Of a DNA stretch of 64,000 nt, positions 1 through 8,791 are shown one piece after another. Under the pieces are notes generated by a model. That model made no database searches and had not been told where the DNA came from. It saw only the letters and a list, made by a program, of their open reading frames with translations. Both the position numbers and the translations under genes were made by a program. The stretch's first letter is position 1, and every line of letters starts with the position of its first letter. This stretch comes from Haloferax marinum. Lineage in GTDB: Archaea > Halobacteriota > Halobacteria > Halobacteriales > Haloferacaceae. The stretch lies in assembly GCF_009674625.1 (NCBI RefSeq), contig NZ_WKJQ01000002.1, positions 62,001-126,000 of the forward strand, written 5' to 3'.

Positions 1-47
1 TCGCCGTCGAGGACCACAGTGTCCGGAAGCGAGGCCGACTCACGCAT
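1..47 (-). CDS. hutH: histidine ammonia-lyase, N-terminal fragment (cut by window edge)
   Basis: An ATG at 45-47 on the minus strand overlaps the end of hutI and opens a frame that runs off the left edge. It reads MRESASLPDTVVLDG. The TVVLDG stretch resembles the start of HutH proteins, which convert histidine to urocanate and ammonia. Gene order (hutU, hutG, hutI, then this frame) fits a hut operon ending in hutH. Only 15 codons are visible and no catalytic motif is in view, so the call rests on position and the short match. Confidence 0.65.
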   Translation of the reverse strand, partial: MRESASLPDTVVLDG

Positions 48-1299
48 CGACGACCACCCCCGATTTCAGGACGGTCGAGACGGGATTCGTGTCGAACCGA
101 TACGCGAGGTGAGTCGCGTTCGGGGCGTCGAGGACGACAGCGTCGGCCGGACTTCCGGGACGCAAAGTTCCAGTCCCGTCAGCGCGTCCGAGAGCACTCG
201 CCGCAGCACTGGTGATGCCGCGGATGGCCTCGTGTGGCGTCATTCGCATCCCGACGCTGGCGAGTGTGGCGACGAACCCCATGCTTCGTGCAAAGCAGTT
301 CGGATTGAAATCAGTGGCGAGGGCGACTTCGTGACCGGCGTCGAGGAACGCACGCGCGTCGGCGTACGCCGCACCGAGTCCAAAGGCGGTTCCGGGGAGC
401 ACGACCGGTGTGACCCCCGCTTCGACGAGCGTCTCTCGCCCCTCGTCGTCCGTGTGCAGAAGGTGGTCTGCGCTCGCTGCGCCGACGGTGGCCGCCACGT
501 CGGTCCCGCCGATAGCGGCGAACTCGTCGGCGTGAATCTTCGGCGTGAGACCGAACTCACGCCCTGCCTCCAGGATACGCCGCGATTGGTCGGCGTCGAA
601 CACACCACGCTCACAGAACACGTCACAGAACTCGGCGATGTCCTGTTCTGCGACGGCAGGGAGTTGCTCGGTGACGACTTCTTCGACGTAGTCGTCGGTA
701 TCCATCCCGCGTGGGACGGCGTGTGCCCCCATGAACGTCGGGACGACGTCGACCGGGTGATTCTCGCCAGCACGGTCGATCGCGTCGAGCATTCGGAGTT
801 CTGTCTCGGTGTCGAGACCGTAGCCAGTCTTCACTTCGACTGTCGTCGTCCCGTGGGCGAGCATCTCGTCCAGGTGGGTAGTGAGGTTCGCAACTAGCTC
901 GCCGTCCGAGGCCTCGCGGACGGCGTCGACAGTCCGGAGAATCCCACCACCATCAGCAAGTATCTCCTCGTACGTGGCGCCCTGTAGTTTCGCGACGAAC
1001 TCGTCCGAACGGTCACCGGCGAAGAGGGCGTGCGTGTGCGGGTCCACGAACCCCGGAAGAACCGTCTTTCCAGTCGCGTCTATCGTGGTCTCGGCATCGT
1101 CGAGTGGGTAGTCTGCGAGGACTTCTTCCGTCGGGCCGACAGCGGCGACACGTCCATCGACTGCGGCGAACGCGGCGTCTTCGGAGACGACGAGACCGGT
1201 GTCGTCGTCAGGTCCGACGACGAGTTCTGCCGCACTGTGGACGACTGTGAGCGTGTCGTTCGCTGCCGTCGGCGATTCGTCACGTTTCGACTCACGCAT
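40..1299 (-). CDS. hutI: imidazolonepropionase
   Basis: Third enzyme of histidine breakdown: hydrolyses 4-imidazolone-5-propanoate to N-formimidoyl-L-glutamate in the cytoplasm. The 419-residue protein has the metal-dependent amidohydrolase pattern: VDPHTHALFAGDR after the first beta domain, FMGAHAVP, KIHADEF, a downstream His in HLLHTDDEG and the conserved ALATDFNPN. Length is normal for HutI. The ATG start overlaps the end of hutG by 8 bases and the stop overlaps the hutH start, so translation is probably coupled along a hutUGIH transcript. Confidence 0.95.
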   Translation of the reverse strand: MRESKRDESPTAANDTLTVVHSAAELVVGPDDDTGLVVSEDAAFAAVDGRVAAVGPTEEVLADYPLDDAETTIDATGKTVLPGFVDPHTHALFAGDRSDEFVAKLQGATYEEILADGGGILRTVDAVREASDGELVANLTTHLDEMLAHGTTTVEVKTGYGLDTETELRMLDAIDRAGENHPVDVVPTFMGAHAVPRGMDTDDYVEEVVTEQLPAVAEQDIAEFCDVFCERGVFDADQSRRILEAGREFGLTPKIHADEFAAIGGTDVAATVGAASADHLLHTDDEGRETLVEAGVTPVVLPGTAFGLGAAYADARAFLDAGHEVALATDFNPNCFARSMGFVATLASVGMRMTPHEAIRGITSAAASALGRADGTGTLRPGSPADAVVLDAPNATHLAYRFDTNPVSTVLKSGVVVDA

Positions 1300-2221
1300 C
1301 GAACGTCACCCCCGACAAGAAGTGTGCGATTGCCCGTGCCGCGGCTTTTGCAGTCCTATTGTCGTCGTCTAACGGAGGTGCGCACTCGACGACTTCGAAG
1401 CCGGCGATTCGGGAATCGGACGCGACGTGGTGGAGCATCCGGTACAACTCGCGAGTCGTGATACCGCCGGGCGTCGGCGCACTCACACCCGGTGCGGCAG
1501 TCTCGTCGAGGACGTCGACGTCGAGACTGACGAAGATGACGTCGCAGGATGCGAGCGAGTCGAGGGCGAAATCGACTGTCTGGAGCGGGTCACGGCCGAC
1601 CTCTTCGGCAGTGAGGATTGTCCCCCCAACTTCGCCCAAGAAATCGGCGTAGGCTGTCGACGTCTCGAAGTGCCGCGCACCGACGACGGCGAGTCTGTCG
1701 AGTCCCTCTTCGTACAGTTGCCAGTAGGGTGTCCCGCTCGATGGTCCATCGACGGGGTCGCGACAGTCGAGGTGGGCGTCGAAACTCACCACGCCAACCG
1801 ACACGTCACGGTCCAAAAGCGGCCTGACGTTGGCGACGGTCAACGAGTTGTCGCCACCGAGGAAGACCGGAAACGACCCGCGTTCGTACACGTCTGCCGT
1901 GATATCGGTGACCATCGACTGGACCGCGGCAACGTCGTCGGTCACGTCGTCGAACGCGACGTCACCGAGGTCCGCGAGGGTCGAGAGTGGACCGTCGTCG
2001 AAGTGGTGTGACTTCACCGACGCGAGTTCCCGACGAATCTCCGTCGGTCCTTCGCGCGCGCCACGCCGGCCGACGACTGCACCATCGTACGGTTCGCCGA
2101 CGAACACCGCGTCGTACTCACCGACGTCTTCGATGCTGGTCTCGTGGACGACGTGACCGAACTGTTCGTCGTTCGGGTCCGACGAGGTTCCCTCCCAGTG
2201 AGATGGCTCACGAATCGTCAT
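1292..2221 (-). CDS. hutG: formimidoylglutamase (ureohydrolase family)
   Basis: Arginase/agmatinase-fold enzyme of 309 residues, expected to release glutamate and formamide from N-formimidoylglutamate. The metal motifs DAHLD and SLDVDVLD...[10 protein letters not shown] are present. The first motif reads GGDNS, where most ureohydrolases have GGDHS, so one Mn-ligand histidine is replaced by asparagine. The start overlaps the hutU stop by 4 bases (ATGA), and the gene lies between hutU and hutI. Function is assigned from family plus operon context. Confidence 0.92.
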   Translation of the reverse strand: MTIREPSHWEGTSSDPNDEQFGHVVHETSIEDVGEYDAVFVGEPYDGAVVGRRGAREGPTEIRRELASVKSHHFDDGPLSTLADLGDVAFDDVTDDVAAVQSMVTDITADVYERGSFPVFLGGDNSLTVANVRPLLDRDVSVGVVSFDAHLDCRDPVDGPSSGTPYWQLYEEGLDRLAVVGARHFETSTAYADFLGEVGGTILTAEEVGRDPLQTVDFALDSLASCDVIFVSLDVDVLDETAAPGVSAPTPGGITTRELYRMLHHVASDSRIAGFEVVECAPPLDDDNRTAKAAARAIAHFLSGVTFDA

Positions 2222-3972
2222 TCGTCGCCTCGCGCTGCGTCGTACGCTCGCATCGGGATGTGGACACCCGACTGCGTCGCTTCGTCCAGTGCGTCTTCGT
2301 AGCCGGCGTCAGCGTGTCTGACGACTCCCATTCCGGGGTCTGTGGTGAACACCGCGCGGGCTTTGTCCGCCGCGAGGTCACTCCCGTCGAGGACGACGTG
2401 GTTGTTGCTGTGGAGGGAGTTGCCGATACCGACGCCGCCACCGTCGTGAACCGAGACGATATCTGCGCCCGCGGCGGTGTTGAGAAGCGCGTTGAGGATG
2501 GGCCAGTCGGCGATGGCGTCGGTGCCGTCACGCATCGCTTCCGTCTCACGGTTCGGACTGGCGACCGAACCTGCGTCGAGGTGGTCACGCGTCACGACGA
2601 CTGGGGCGGAAATCTCGCCTTCAGCGACGAGTTCGTTGATTTTCAGCGCGAAGCGAGCGCGTTCGGTGACTCCGTCCTCGTCGGTGTGGTAGCCAAGCCA
2701 ACAGACACGGGACGGGAGCCCCTGAAACGACACCTGTTCCTGTGCGAGGTCTATCCACCGCATGAGCGACTCGTTCTCGGGGAAGAGTTCACGAATCGCC
2801 TCGTCGGTTCGGTAGATGTCCGCCGGGTCGCCAGAGAGTGCGGCCCAGCGGAACGGCCCGCGTCCGCGGCAGAACATCGGTCGAATGTAGGCAGGGACGA
2901 ATCCTGGGAAATCGAACGCGTTCGTCATCCCACGCTGTGTCTCGACCTGTCCGCGGATGTTGTTCCCGTACTCGAAAGCGACTGCACCGCGGTCCTGCAA
3001 GTCGAGGATGGCCTGCACGTGTCGCTCCATCGTGTCGAGACTCGCTTCGACGTAGGCGTCGGGGTCGTCTTCACGGAGTTGGTCCGCCTCTTCGACCGAG
3101 TAACCGCTCGGGTAGTAGCCCTCCAGTTCGTCGTGGGCACTCGTCTGGTCGGTGACGACGTCTGGTATCTCGTCGCGCGCGAGGAGTGCTTCGAGCATGT
3201 CGGCGGCGTTCATCTGCACGCCGACGCTGTACGGTTCGCCTGCGTCGAGCGCGTCGTGTGCCCTCTCCAGCGCCTCGTCTAACGAGTCGGCAAACTCCAT
3301 CAAGTAGTCCGTCTCGACACGGCGCTGGATACGGTCAGCTTTGACTTCGGCGGCGATACAGACGCCGTGGTTCATCGTCACGGCCAGCGGTTGTGCCCCG
3401 CTCATTCCACCGAGACCGCCTGTCACGACGAGTTTCCCACGAAGGTCGCTCTCGTACTCCTGTCGGGCGAGTTCGGCCAACGTCTCGTACGTGCCCTGAA
3501 TGATTCCCTGTGTGCCGATGTACGCCCACGACCCGGCGGTCATCTGGCCGTACATAATCTTGCCCTGGGCTTCCAGTTCGTGGAAGTGCTTCCAGTCGTC
3601 CCAGTGGCCGACGAGGTTCGAGTTCGCGATGAGGACCCGTGGTGCGCGTTCGTGGGTCGTAAACTTCCCGACCGGTTTGCCCGACTGGACGAGGAGCGTC
3701 TCGTCGTCTTCGAGTTCGCGCAACTCGGTGAGAATCGCGTCGTAGGCCGCCCACGAGCGGGCTGCGCGACCGGTTCCACCGTAGACGACGAGGTCCTCGG
3801 GACGTTCGGCTACGTCGGGGTCGAGATTGTTGTTGAGCATCCGGAGTGCCGCCTCCTGTCGCCACCCCTTGCACTCGATATCGCTCCCAGTCGGTGCCCC
3901 CTGATACCGACGCCACTGTTCGCTCGGTTCGCCGAGTCGACCCGTGGGGTCGGTCGGTCGCTGTTCGTGCAT
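2218..3972 (-). CDS. hutU: urocanate hydratase (urocanase)
   Basis: Adds water to urocanate to give imidazolonepropionate, using tightly bound NAD+. The 584-residue protein has [12 protein letters not shown] near the N-terminus, the dinucleotide-binding [13 protein letters not shown], and [16 protein letters not shown], matching the urocanase signature. The frame extends upstream, but the ATG at 3972 is chosen because GAGGT sits just before it and the protein then starts MHEQRPTDP. First gene of the hut operon, divergent from the HTH_10 regulator at 4060. Confidence 0.95.
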   Translation of the reverse strand: MHEQRPTDPTGRLGEPSEQWRRYQGAPTGSDIECKGWRQEAALRMLNNNLDPDVAERPEDLVVYGGTGRAARSWAAYDAILTELRELEDDETLLVQSGKPVGKFTTHERAPRVLIANSNLVGHWDDWKHFHELEAQGKIMYGQMTAGSWAYIGTQGIIQGTYETLAELARQEYESDLRGKLVVTGGLGGMSGAQPLAVTMNHGVCIAAEVKADRIQRRVETDYLMEFADSLDEALERAHDALDAGEPYSVGVQMNAADMLEALLARDEIPDVVTDQTSAHDELEGYYPSGYSVEEADQLREDDPDAYVEASLDTMERHVQAILDLQDRGAVAFEYGNNIRGQVETQRGMTNAFDFPGFVPAYIRPMFCRGRGPFRWAALSGDPADIYRTDEAIRELFPENESLMRWIDLAQEQVSFQGLPSRVCWLGYHTDEDGVTERARFALKINELVAEGEISAPVVVTRDHLDAGSVASPNRETEAMRDGTDAIADWPILNALLNTAAGADIVSVHDGGGVGIGNSLHSNNHVVLDGSDLAADKARAVFTTDPGMGVVRHADAGYEDALDEATQSGVHIPMRAYDAARGDE

Positions 3973-4010
3973 ACCTCTCACTTCGGGACCACGACGGGTA
4001 TCGGTTCCCC

Positions 4011-4025
4011 CACCACGCGGTGGTG
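4011..4025. promoter_or_regulatory. perfect inverted repeat in the hutU/regulator gap (candidate operator)
   Basis: CACCAC-GCG-GTGGTG is a perfect 6-bp inverted repeat with a 3-base spacer. It lies 39 bases upstream of the hutU start and 35 bases upstream of the regulator start, next to the TATA box. Position and symmetry suggest the binding site of the divergent regulator; this is inference. Confidence 0.5.
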
Positions 4026-4027
4026 AG

Positions 4028-4037
4028 TTTATATAAT
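4028..4037 (+). promoter_or_regulatory. TATA box for the HTH_10 regulator gene
   Basis: TTTATATAAT is centred about 27 bases before the GTG start at 4060, the usual haloarchaeal spacing to a transcription start. This predicts a leaderless transcript and supports the GTG as the start codon. Confidence 0.55.
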
Positions 4038-4059
4038 ATGGCGGTACCACACCTCACTT

Positions 4060-4710
4060 GTGTACGAGGCAACGTTCCGAATCAGAGACGACAGCGCCTA
4101 CGCGGCGGCCACAGAACAGAACAGCGCGTCCATCGAACTGTGGTGCAACGAGCACTGTGACCTCCTGCACGTGAGTCACGAAGTCGGAGCAGACGTCCTC
4201 GAAGAGGTTCGCGACACCGTCGGTATCGAAGTCGCCGTCGAACGCGGTGACGAACTCGTTGCCATCACCGCCGACTGCCTCCGTCACCACGAGATAGACG
4301 ACATCGAAGGCTACCTCCAACGGCACGGTGTCCTCTTGCTTCCGCCCCTCCGGTACCACCGCGGGGCGAAGGTCTGTCGGTTACTCGCCGTCTCTGCGCC
4401 AGCGCTCACCGCATGCTTCCGAGACCTCGTAGACAGCGGGTACGACGTGAGCGTCGAGTCCAAACGCGAACTGTCGTTCGCAAGCGGAGACGCACCACTT
4501 TTGGCACCGCTCGACGCGATGCCGTCGCTCACCGGTCGGCAACGGGAAGCACTGCGACTCGCGTTCGAACACGGATATTACGAACTCCCTCGCGAGACGG
4601 GGACCGAAGCCATCGCCGCCGAGATGGGTGTCTCACGCCGAACCGCTGAAGAACATCTCAGGCGGGCAGAGCGAAAGGTGATGGAGTCGGTCGTTCGGTA
4701 CGTGTTCTAA
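4060..4710 (+). CDS. Bat-type HTH_10 transcriptional regulator, probable hut regulator
   Basis: Protein of 216 residues. An unrecognised sensory region fills residues 1-150. The C-terminal HTH_10 domain reads LTGRQREALRLAFEHGYYELPRETG...AAEMGVSRRTAEEHLRRAE, the signature of haloarchaeal Bat/HTH_10 regulators. It is divergent from hutU across an 87-base gap holding an inverted repeat, so it probably controls the hut operon in response to histidine or urocanate. The ligand is not shown by the sequence. Start is GTG with a well-placed TATA box. Confidence 0.88.
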   Translation: MYEATFRIRDDSAYAAATEQNSASIELWCNEHCDLLHVSHEVGADVLEEVRDTVGIEVAVERGDELVAITADCLRHHEIDDIEGYLQRHGVLLLPPLRYHRGAKVCRLLAVSAPALTACFRDLVDSGYDVSVESKRELSFASGDAPLLAPLDAMPSLTGRQREALRLAFEHGYYELPRETGTEAIAAEMGVSRRTAEEHLRRAERKVMESVVRYVF

Positions 4711-4785
4711 CCAACACGGCGTGAGAAAACCGGAGAAAAGAGACGGCCGTGGGCGAGGAGAACAGCGACCAGTCTGGCGGTCGAG

Positions 4786-6471
4786 TTACAACTCCTGTTC
4801 GTCGGACTCCGAACCGTCGGAACCGTCGGCGTCCATCATCGCGGACGGGAGTTGAATCGCCTGCGAGAGGTTGCTGCGCCACGTCTTGCCCGTCTCGACG
4901 TCCGCTCGAATCTCTGTGAGGTCGGTCGAGAGGTCGTCGAGTTGGGCTTCGAACTCGGACTCGGAGACGAGTTTCTCGTCGAGTTCACCGAGACGTTCTT
5001 CGAACGTCGCCTCGTCGACCATCCGGTCTTCTATCGCCGTCACCTGCTGTTCGACGAGTTCGATGGCTTCCTTCGACGCCGCGAGGGTCGATTCGAGACG
5101 CTCGATGTCGTCTCGCATCGCCTCTGTCTCCGTCTGAAGGTCGTCGAGAACCTGCTCTGCAGTCCCGTTTTCGTCGAGGAACGACTCGAGCGCGGTGGTG
5201 TACGCATCGAGGTCGTCGACGCGGTTCTGGACGTGTCGGAGTCGAACGTCCACGGAGGTCGGTGCCGAGACACCGAGCGCCTCGCGGAGAACTGCACGTT
5301 CGTCGTCCGAGAGGTCTCGTGCAGCCAGTTCAGTCACGAGGGCGTCGACGAGACTGTCGTCCCCATCGACTTCGTGGGCGTCTTCGAACAGCGATTCGTC
5401 GCCGGAGGTCACCTCGGATTCGCTCTCTTGGCTTTCGTCCGTGGTGTTAGACGCTTCGTCTTCGAGCGTCGACTCGTCCTCGACTGCTTCGGCTTCAGCG
5501 TCAGCGTCCTCGACTGCTTCGGCGTCGTCGTCAGCGTCCTCGGCCGACGTGTCGTCGGTTCCGGTGTCCGTCGTATCCGACTCCTCGACAAGTTCGGGTG
5601 AATCGACGCTGTCCGACTCCACTCCGTCGTCGTCTCCCTCTGTCTCGACCGCGTCCGCGTCGTCTCCCTCTGACTCGACCGCGTCCGCGTCGTCTCCCTC
5701 TGACTCGGGCGCGTCCGAGTCGAAGGTCTCCGTCGGCTCTTCGAGTTCGATCGGCGGTCGGGACTCGTCGGTCTGTGAGGACTCCGACGCGTGTGCCTTC
5801 GAACCCACGAACTGGATGTTCGACGGGTCGTTGCCCTGCCCTGACTGGTCGGTACCCCACCCACCAGACACGGTTCCGAGGTCTTCGACTCGTGGGATAC
5901 GGTCGTCGAAGTTGCCACCGCCTCCCCGTGTGAAGTCCTCTCGACTGCCACCGCGTGTGAGTTCTTCCGTGCTCCCACCTCCTCGCGTGAAGTCCGCATC
6001 GTCGTCAGTGCCGTCGTCGTCGAGTCCGTCGTTCTCCGTGTCTTCGGTCGTCATTGTAGATTCGTCACCGCTGTCGTCTATTGGTTCGTCACCCAGCGGG
6101 TCGATAGTGACCTGCGCGTCGGTGAGAAACGATTCGAGGTTGTTCGAAGAGAGTTCCTTGACGCCGTAGAGCGTGAATTTCTCTCCGTTGGGTTCGAGAC
6201 GGTCGGTGTAGACGAACTCTCCATCGTCCGTCTTGGTCCACTTGTCGCCGCCGTACTTCGGGTGCGGTCCAACGTTCTCCATCGGGAAACTGTCCGGGAC
6301 TGACTCGACCATCCGGAGGCGAACGGCGTCTTCTCTGGCCGAGTCGATTTCGAACCGGACCACCGAGAGCCCCTCGTCGTTCGCCCAGACCGTCTTCACG
6401 ACGGTGATTCCGCGGAGTGCTGTCGTGAAGCGTTGGCTGATGCGGTCCATTTCGCGGAACAGTGGCGTCAT
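4786..6471 (-). CDS. acidic low-complexity protein with C-terminal coiled coil, function unknown
   Basis: Not recognised. Of 561 residues, 1-125 form an ordered-looking domain (VVKTVWANDEG, SVPDSFPMENVGPHPKYGG). Residues 126-200 carry three copies of an F/L-TRGG motif (near 161, 171, 180) in an acidic stretch. Residues 250-375 are almost entirely Asp, Glu, Ser and Ala with repeats of ESEGDDADAV. Residues 405-530 look like a coiled coil with heptad leucines. No signal peptide or membrane segment is seen. The gene overlaps its upstream neighbour by 4 bases (ATGA), so the two are cotranscribed. The layout suggests a scaffold or adaptor protein. Confidence 0.85.
   Translation of the reverse strand: MTPLFREMDRISQRFTTALRGITVVKTVWANDEGLSVVRFEIDSAREDAVRLRMVESVPDSFPMENVGPHPKYGGDKWTKTDDGEFVYTDRLEPNGEKFTLYGVKELSSNNLESFLTDAQVTIDPLGDEPIDDSGDESTMTTEDTENDGLDDDGTDDDADFTRGGGSTEELTRGGSREDFTRGGGGNFDDRIPRVEDLGTVSGGWGTDQSGQGNDPSNIQFVGSKAHASESSQTDESRPPIELEEPTETFDSDAPESEGDDADAVESEGDDADAVETEGDDDGVESDSVDSPELVEESDTTDTGTDDTSAEDADDDAEAVEDADAEAEAVEDESTLEDEASNTTDESQESESEVTSGDESLFEDAHEVDGDDSLVDALVTELAARDLSDDERAVLREALGVSAPTSVDVRLRHVQNRVDDLDAYTTALESFLDENGTAEQVLDDLQTETEAMRDDIERLESTLAASKEAIELVEQQVTAIEDRMVDEATFEERLGELDEKLVSESEFEAQLDDLSTDLTEIRADVETGKTWRSNLSQAIQLPSAMMDADGSDGSESDEQEL
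5620..5715. repeat. in-frame 30-bp tandem repeat inside the acidic coiled-coil gene
   Basis: About three copies of a 30-base unit containing TCGTCTCCCTCTGACTCG encode ESEGDDADAV-type decapeptides. The copies are nearly identical, unlike the rest of the acidic stretch, so copy number probably varies between strains. Confidence 0.75.
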
Positions 6472-6869
6472 CTGGCGTCACCCCACGTGTCGAGCGTTTG
6501 TTCGACTGCGCGACCGATAGAGAGGACCTCTCGTCGCTCGGACGGGAGTGCCCACTTTCTGTGAATCGTTCCCGCGGCGTCGACGAGCCAGAGACCGTTC
6601 TGTGAATCGACCTCACTGCCGATGGTGTCGAAGAAGTCGTTCTCTCCTCCGACGACGACGTGCATGTCGAGACCGTCGATGAACTGAAGCCACGCGATGT
6701 CTGAAAGCGGGTCGAGACAGTCACCGGAATGGGACTCGTGTTCGTCGACAGCGACGACGAACAACGAAAGTCGATTGTCAGCCGTCTCAGTCGTCGGCTG
6801 GTTCGACGGAGTGTGCTCGTCGAACCCTCTGGGTTCGTGTTTCGAGGCGTGGAACTTTTCGGGTGTCAT
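6468..6869 (-). CDS. conserved hypothetical cytoplasmic protein
   Basis: Not recognised. A 133-residue acidic protein starting MTPEKFHASKHEPRG and ending EQTLDTWGDAR, with two hydrophobic beta-rich stretches (LSLFVVAVDE and MHVVVGGEND). A longer frame exists upstream, but its codons are arginine-rich and unlike haloarchaeal protein, so the ATG at 6869 is preferred. It overlaps the following acidic coiled-coil gene by 4 bases, so the two products probably work together. Confidence 0.7.
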   Translation of the reverse strand: MTPEKFHASKHEPRGFDEHTPSNQPTTETADNRLSLFVVAVDEHESHSGDCLDPLSDIAWLQFIDGLDMHVVVGGENDFFDTIGSEVDSQNGLWLVDAAGTIHRKWALPSERREVLSIGRAVEQTLDTWGDAR

Positions 6870-7551
6870 CGAATCATCCACCCCGAGTCGTGCCCGAACC
6901 CACTGCCCGGTGACACGGACGCGAACTGCCACCTGGTGAGGGTGAGAGTGGTCTCTCTAGACCATCGTCGGACGCGACCCCCTCGGAGCATCGCGTCCGA
7001 ACACTCACCGCCCACGACCCATATCCACCGTCTGCTATCGGGCACTGACCCTCGAACACGTGTGTCCCCCCGACACACATGTGTGAGGTCAGGCCAACCC
7101 CTGCCAACCGGCGGGCAGCCGGGTTCGCCCCCCACTCGAACCCTGCACCACCGGAAATTTTGTCAATTGGTTGTCCACCCATACCAGAAATTAATGATTT
7201 CCTATATACTTGTAAGTACCGACGCAAACACCCCTAAACCCCCGATTTAATGGAGTATGGGCCTTCTTTATACTGGTATCGGATAGCTTTCTAAACCAAA
7301 TACTGCCGAAATTGAGTGTGATTCGGACAAAACGTTCGTCGTGAGAGTAGTCGGTGGTGAATCGTTTTAGTACCTGTTAGTAGATACCATCGGTAAAGCA
7401 GTATTGTGCTACTAACACAATATTATCCGCCTACGTCTAGTTTCCTCTCACGCCACTCCGGACGGGGTGAGACGCTGTACCAGCCGAGGATACTGAACGC
7501 AGAGCGTTCCGAGACCACAACTCATTGGTAACAGGTCGGCATACGAGGCGT
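6870..7551. other. 680-base gene-free region, GC-rich structured half and AT-rich half
   Basis: No credible gene on either strand. From about 6900 to 7160 the DNA is GC-rich with hairpins: GTGTGTC/GACACAC with a five-C loop at 7060-7078, and CTGCC/GGCAG with AACCGGC/GCCGGGTT near 7101-7125. From 7180 it becomes AT-rich. TATTGTG/CACAATA with a 7-base spacer lies at 7402-7422, upstream of the MFS gene. This could be a noncoding RNA plus two divergent promoters; I do not recognise a known RNA. Confidence 0.5.
7402..7422. promoter_or_regulatory. inverted repeat upstream of MFS gene (candidate operator)
   Basis: TATTGTG-CTACTAA-CACAATA has perfect 7-bp arms and lies about 130 bases before the MFS transporter start. 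It is a plausible repressor site, but no adjacent regulator identifies the protein. Confidence 0.4.
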
Positions 7552-8745
7552 GTGAACCAAAAGACGACATCCGGCGGCGGCCTGCTCGCAGGATATCGAG
7601 GTCGGATGTTGCTCACCGTCTCACTCGCGTGGGCAGTCCTCCAAGCGGGGAGGTTTCTCCTCTCACCACTGCTCCCGACCATCATCGACGACTTACAGAT
7701 AACTGAAGCGACTGCAGGTATCGCACTCGCGGTGTTTCAGGGCGTCTACGCCATCACGCAATATCCAGGTGGCGAGTATTCAGACCGGTGGACGCGGGCG
7801 ACGCTCATCGTCCCCGGTCTCGTACTTCTCGTCGTCGGGTTCGCGACGTTCGGCCTCGCAGGTGGCCTCGCAGGCTTCGTGGTCGCCGCCGTCGTCACCG
7901 GACTCGGTAAAGGGTTCTTCGCCATCCCGTCGCGGGCGCTCCTCTCTGACCTCTTCGTCGAACGGCGTGGCCGAGCGTTGGGTCTCTACGCCGCGGGAAC
8001 CGACCTCGGTGGACTCCTCGCGTCAGGGCTCGCGATTCTCGCGCTCACCTACGCGACGTGGCGAACCCCATTTCTGCCCATCGCCGTCGTGCTCGGCGGG
8101 CTAACCGTCCTCTACGTCCTCTGGTCGTCCGAAGGATACACCGTTGGCAGCCCGAAGCTCGACGCGACTGGGACGGTCAGACGACTCCTCGCCAGTCCCG
8201 AACAGCGACGGACCCTCGTCGCCTTCGGGTTGTTTTACTTCATGGTCGGCGGGTTCATCAACTTCTTTCCGACCTACCTCATCGAATCGAAAGGCTTCGA
8301 CCAGCAGTTAGCGAGTGCGACCTTCGCCGTGGTGTTCGCCGTCGGAATCGCCATCAAACCGGTCGCGGGAGGGCTGAGCGACAGATTCCGGCGCGAGTCT
8401 ATCGCCATCGTGGGACTCGTCGTCGCCGCAGGTGCGTTGGCACTCCTCTCGTTCGCGGACGCTCGAGTGTTCATCTACCTCTCTGTCGTCACGCTAGCCG
8501 TCGGATACAAGATGGAGTTCCCACTCGCCGACGCGATTATCTTCGACAACGCCCCGGATGGCGACAGAGGTGCTGACCTCGGCGCAGCACGGGCATTCTT
8601 CCTCGGTGCGAACGCCATCGGACCGGCATACGTCGGTATCGTCGCCACGTATCTGAGTTACGTCGCCGCGTTCGTGGGACTCGCAGTGACGCTAGTCGTC
8701 GCTGCTGGGTTACTCTACTGGGATACGAGAAACAAAAGTGTGTGA
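7552..8745 (+). CDS. MFS transporter
   Basis: About 397 residues with roughly twelve hydrophobic membrane segments. The typical MFS loop 2-3 pattern appears as GGEYSDRWTRATLIV, and the loop 8-9 counterpart as AGGLSDRFRRESIAIVG. It belongs to the drug/sugar/metabolite branch of major facilitators; the substrate cannot be read from the sequence. The GTG at 7552 (VNQKTTSGGG) is chosen over a TTG nine codons earlier because the extra residues are arginine-rich. It stands alone, convergent with the IMPDH-like gene. Confidence 0.88.
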   Translation: MNQKTTSGGGLLAGYRGRMLLTVSLAWAVLQAGRFLLSPLLPTIIDDLQITEATAGIALAVFQGVYAITQYPGGEYSDRWTRATLIVPGLVLLVVGFATFGLAGGLAGFVVAAVVTGLGKGFFAIPSRALLSDLFVERRGRALGLYAAGTDLGGLLASGLAILALTYATWRTPFLPIAVVLGGLTVLYVLWSSEGYTVGSPKLDATGTVRRLLASPEQRRTLVAFGLFYFMVGGFINFFPTYLIESKGFDQQLASATFAVVFAVGIAIKPVAGGLSDRFRRESIAIVGLVVAAGALALLSFADARVFIYLSVVTLAVGYKMEFPLADAIIFDNAPDGDRGADLGAARAFFLGANAIGPAYVGIVATYLSYVAAFVGLAVTLVVAAGLLYWDTRNKSV

Positions 8746-8791
8746 TCGTGGTGACCGACCAGTATCGAGCCACCTCCCGAACGCTGCGTCG

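Noticed and set aside
6874..7227. Minus-strand frame upstream of the acidic operon
   Set aside because: Gly/Cys-rich, no haloarchaeal composition, covers hairpins; treated as noncoding.
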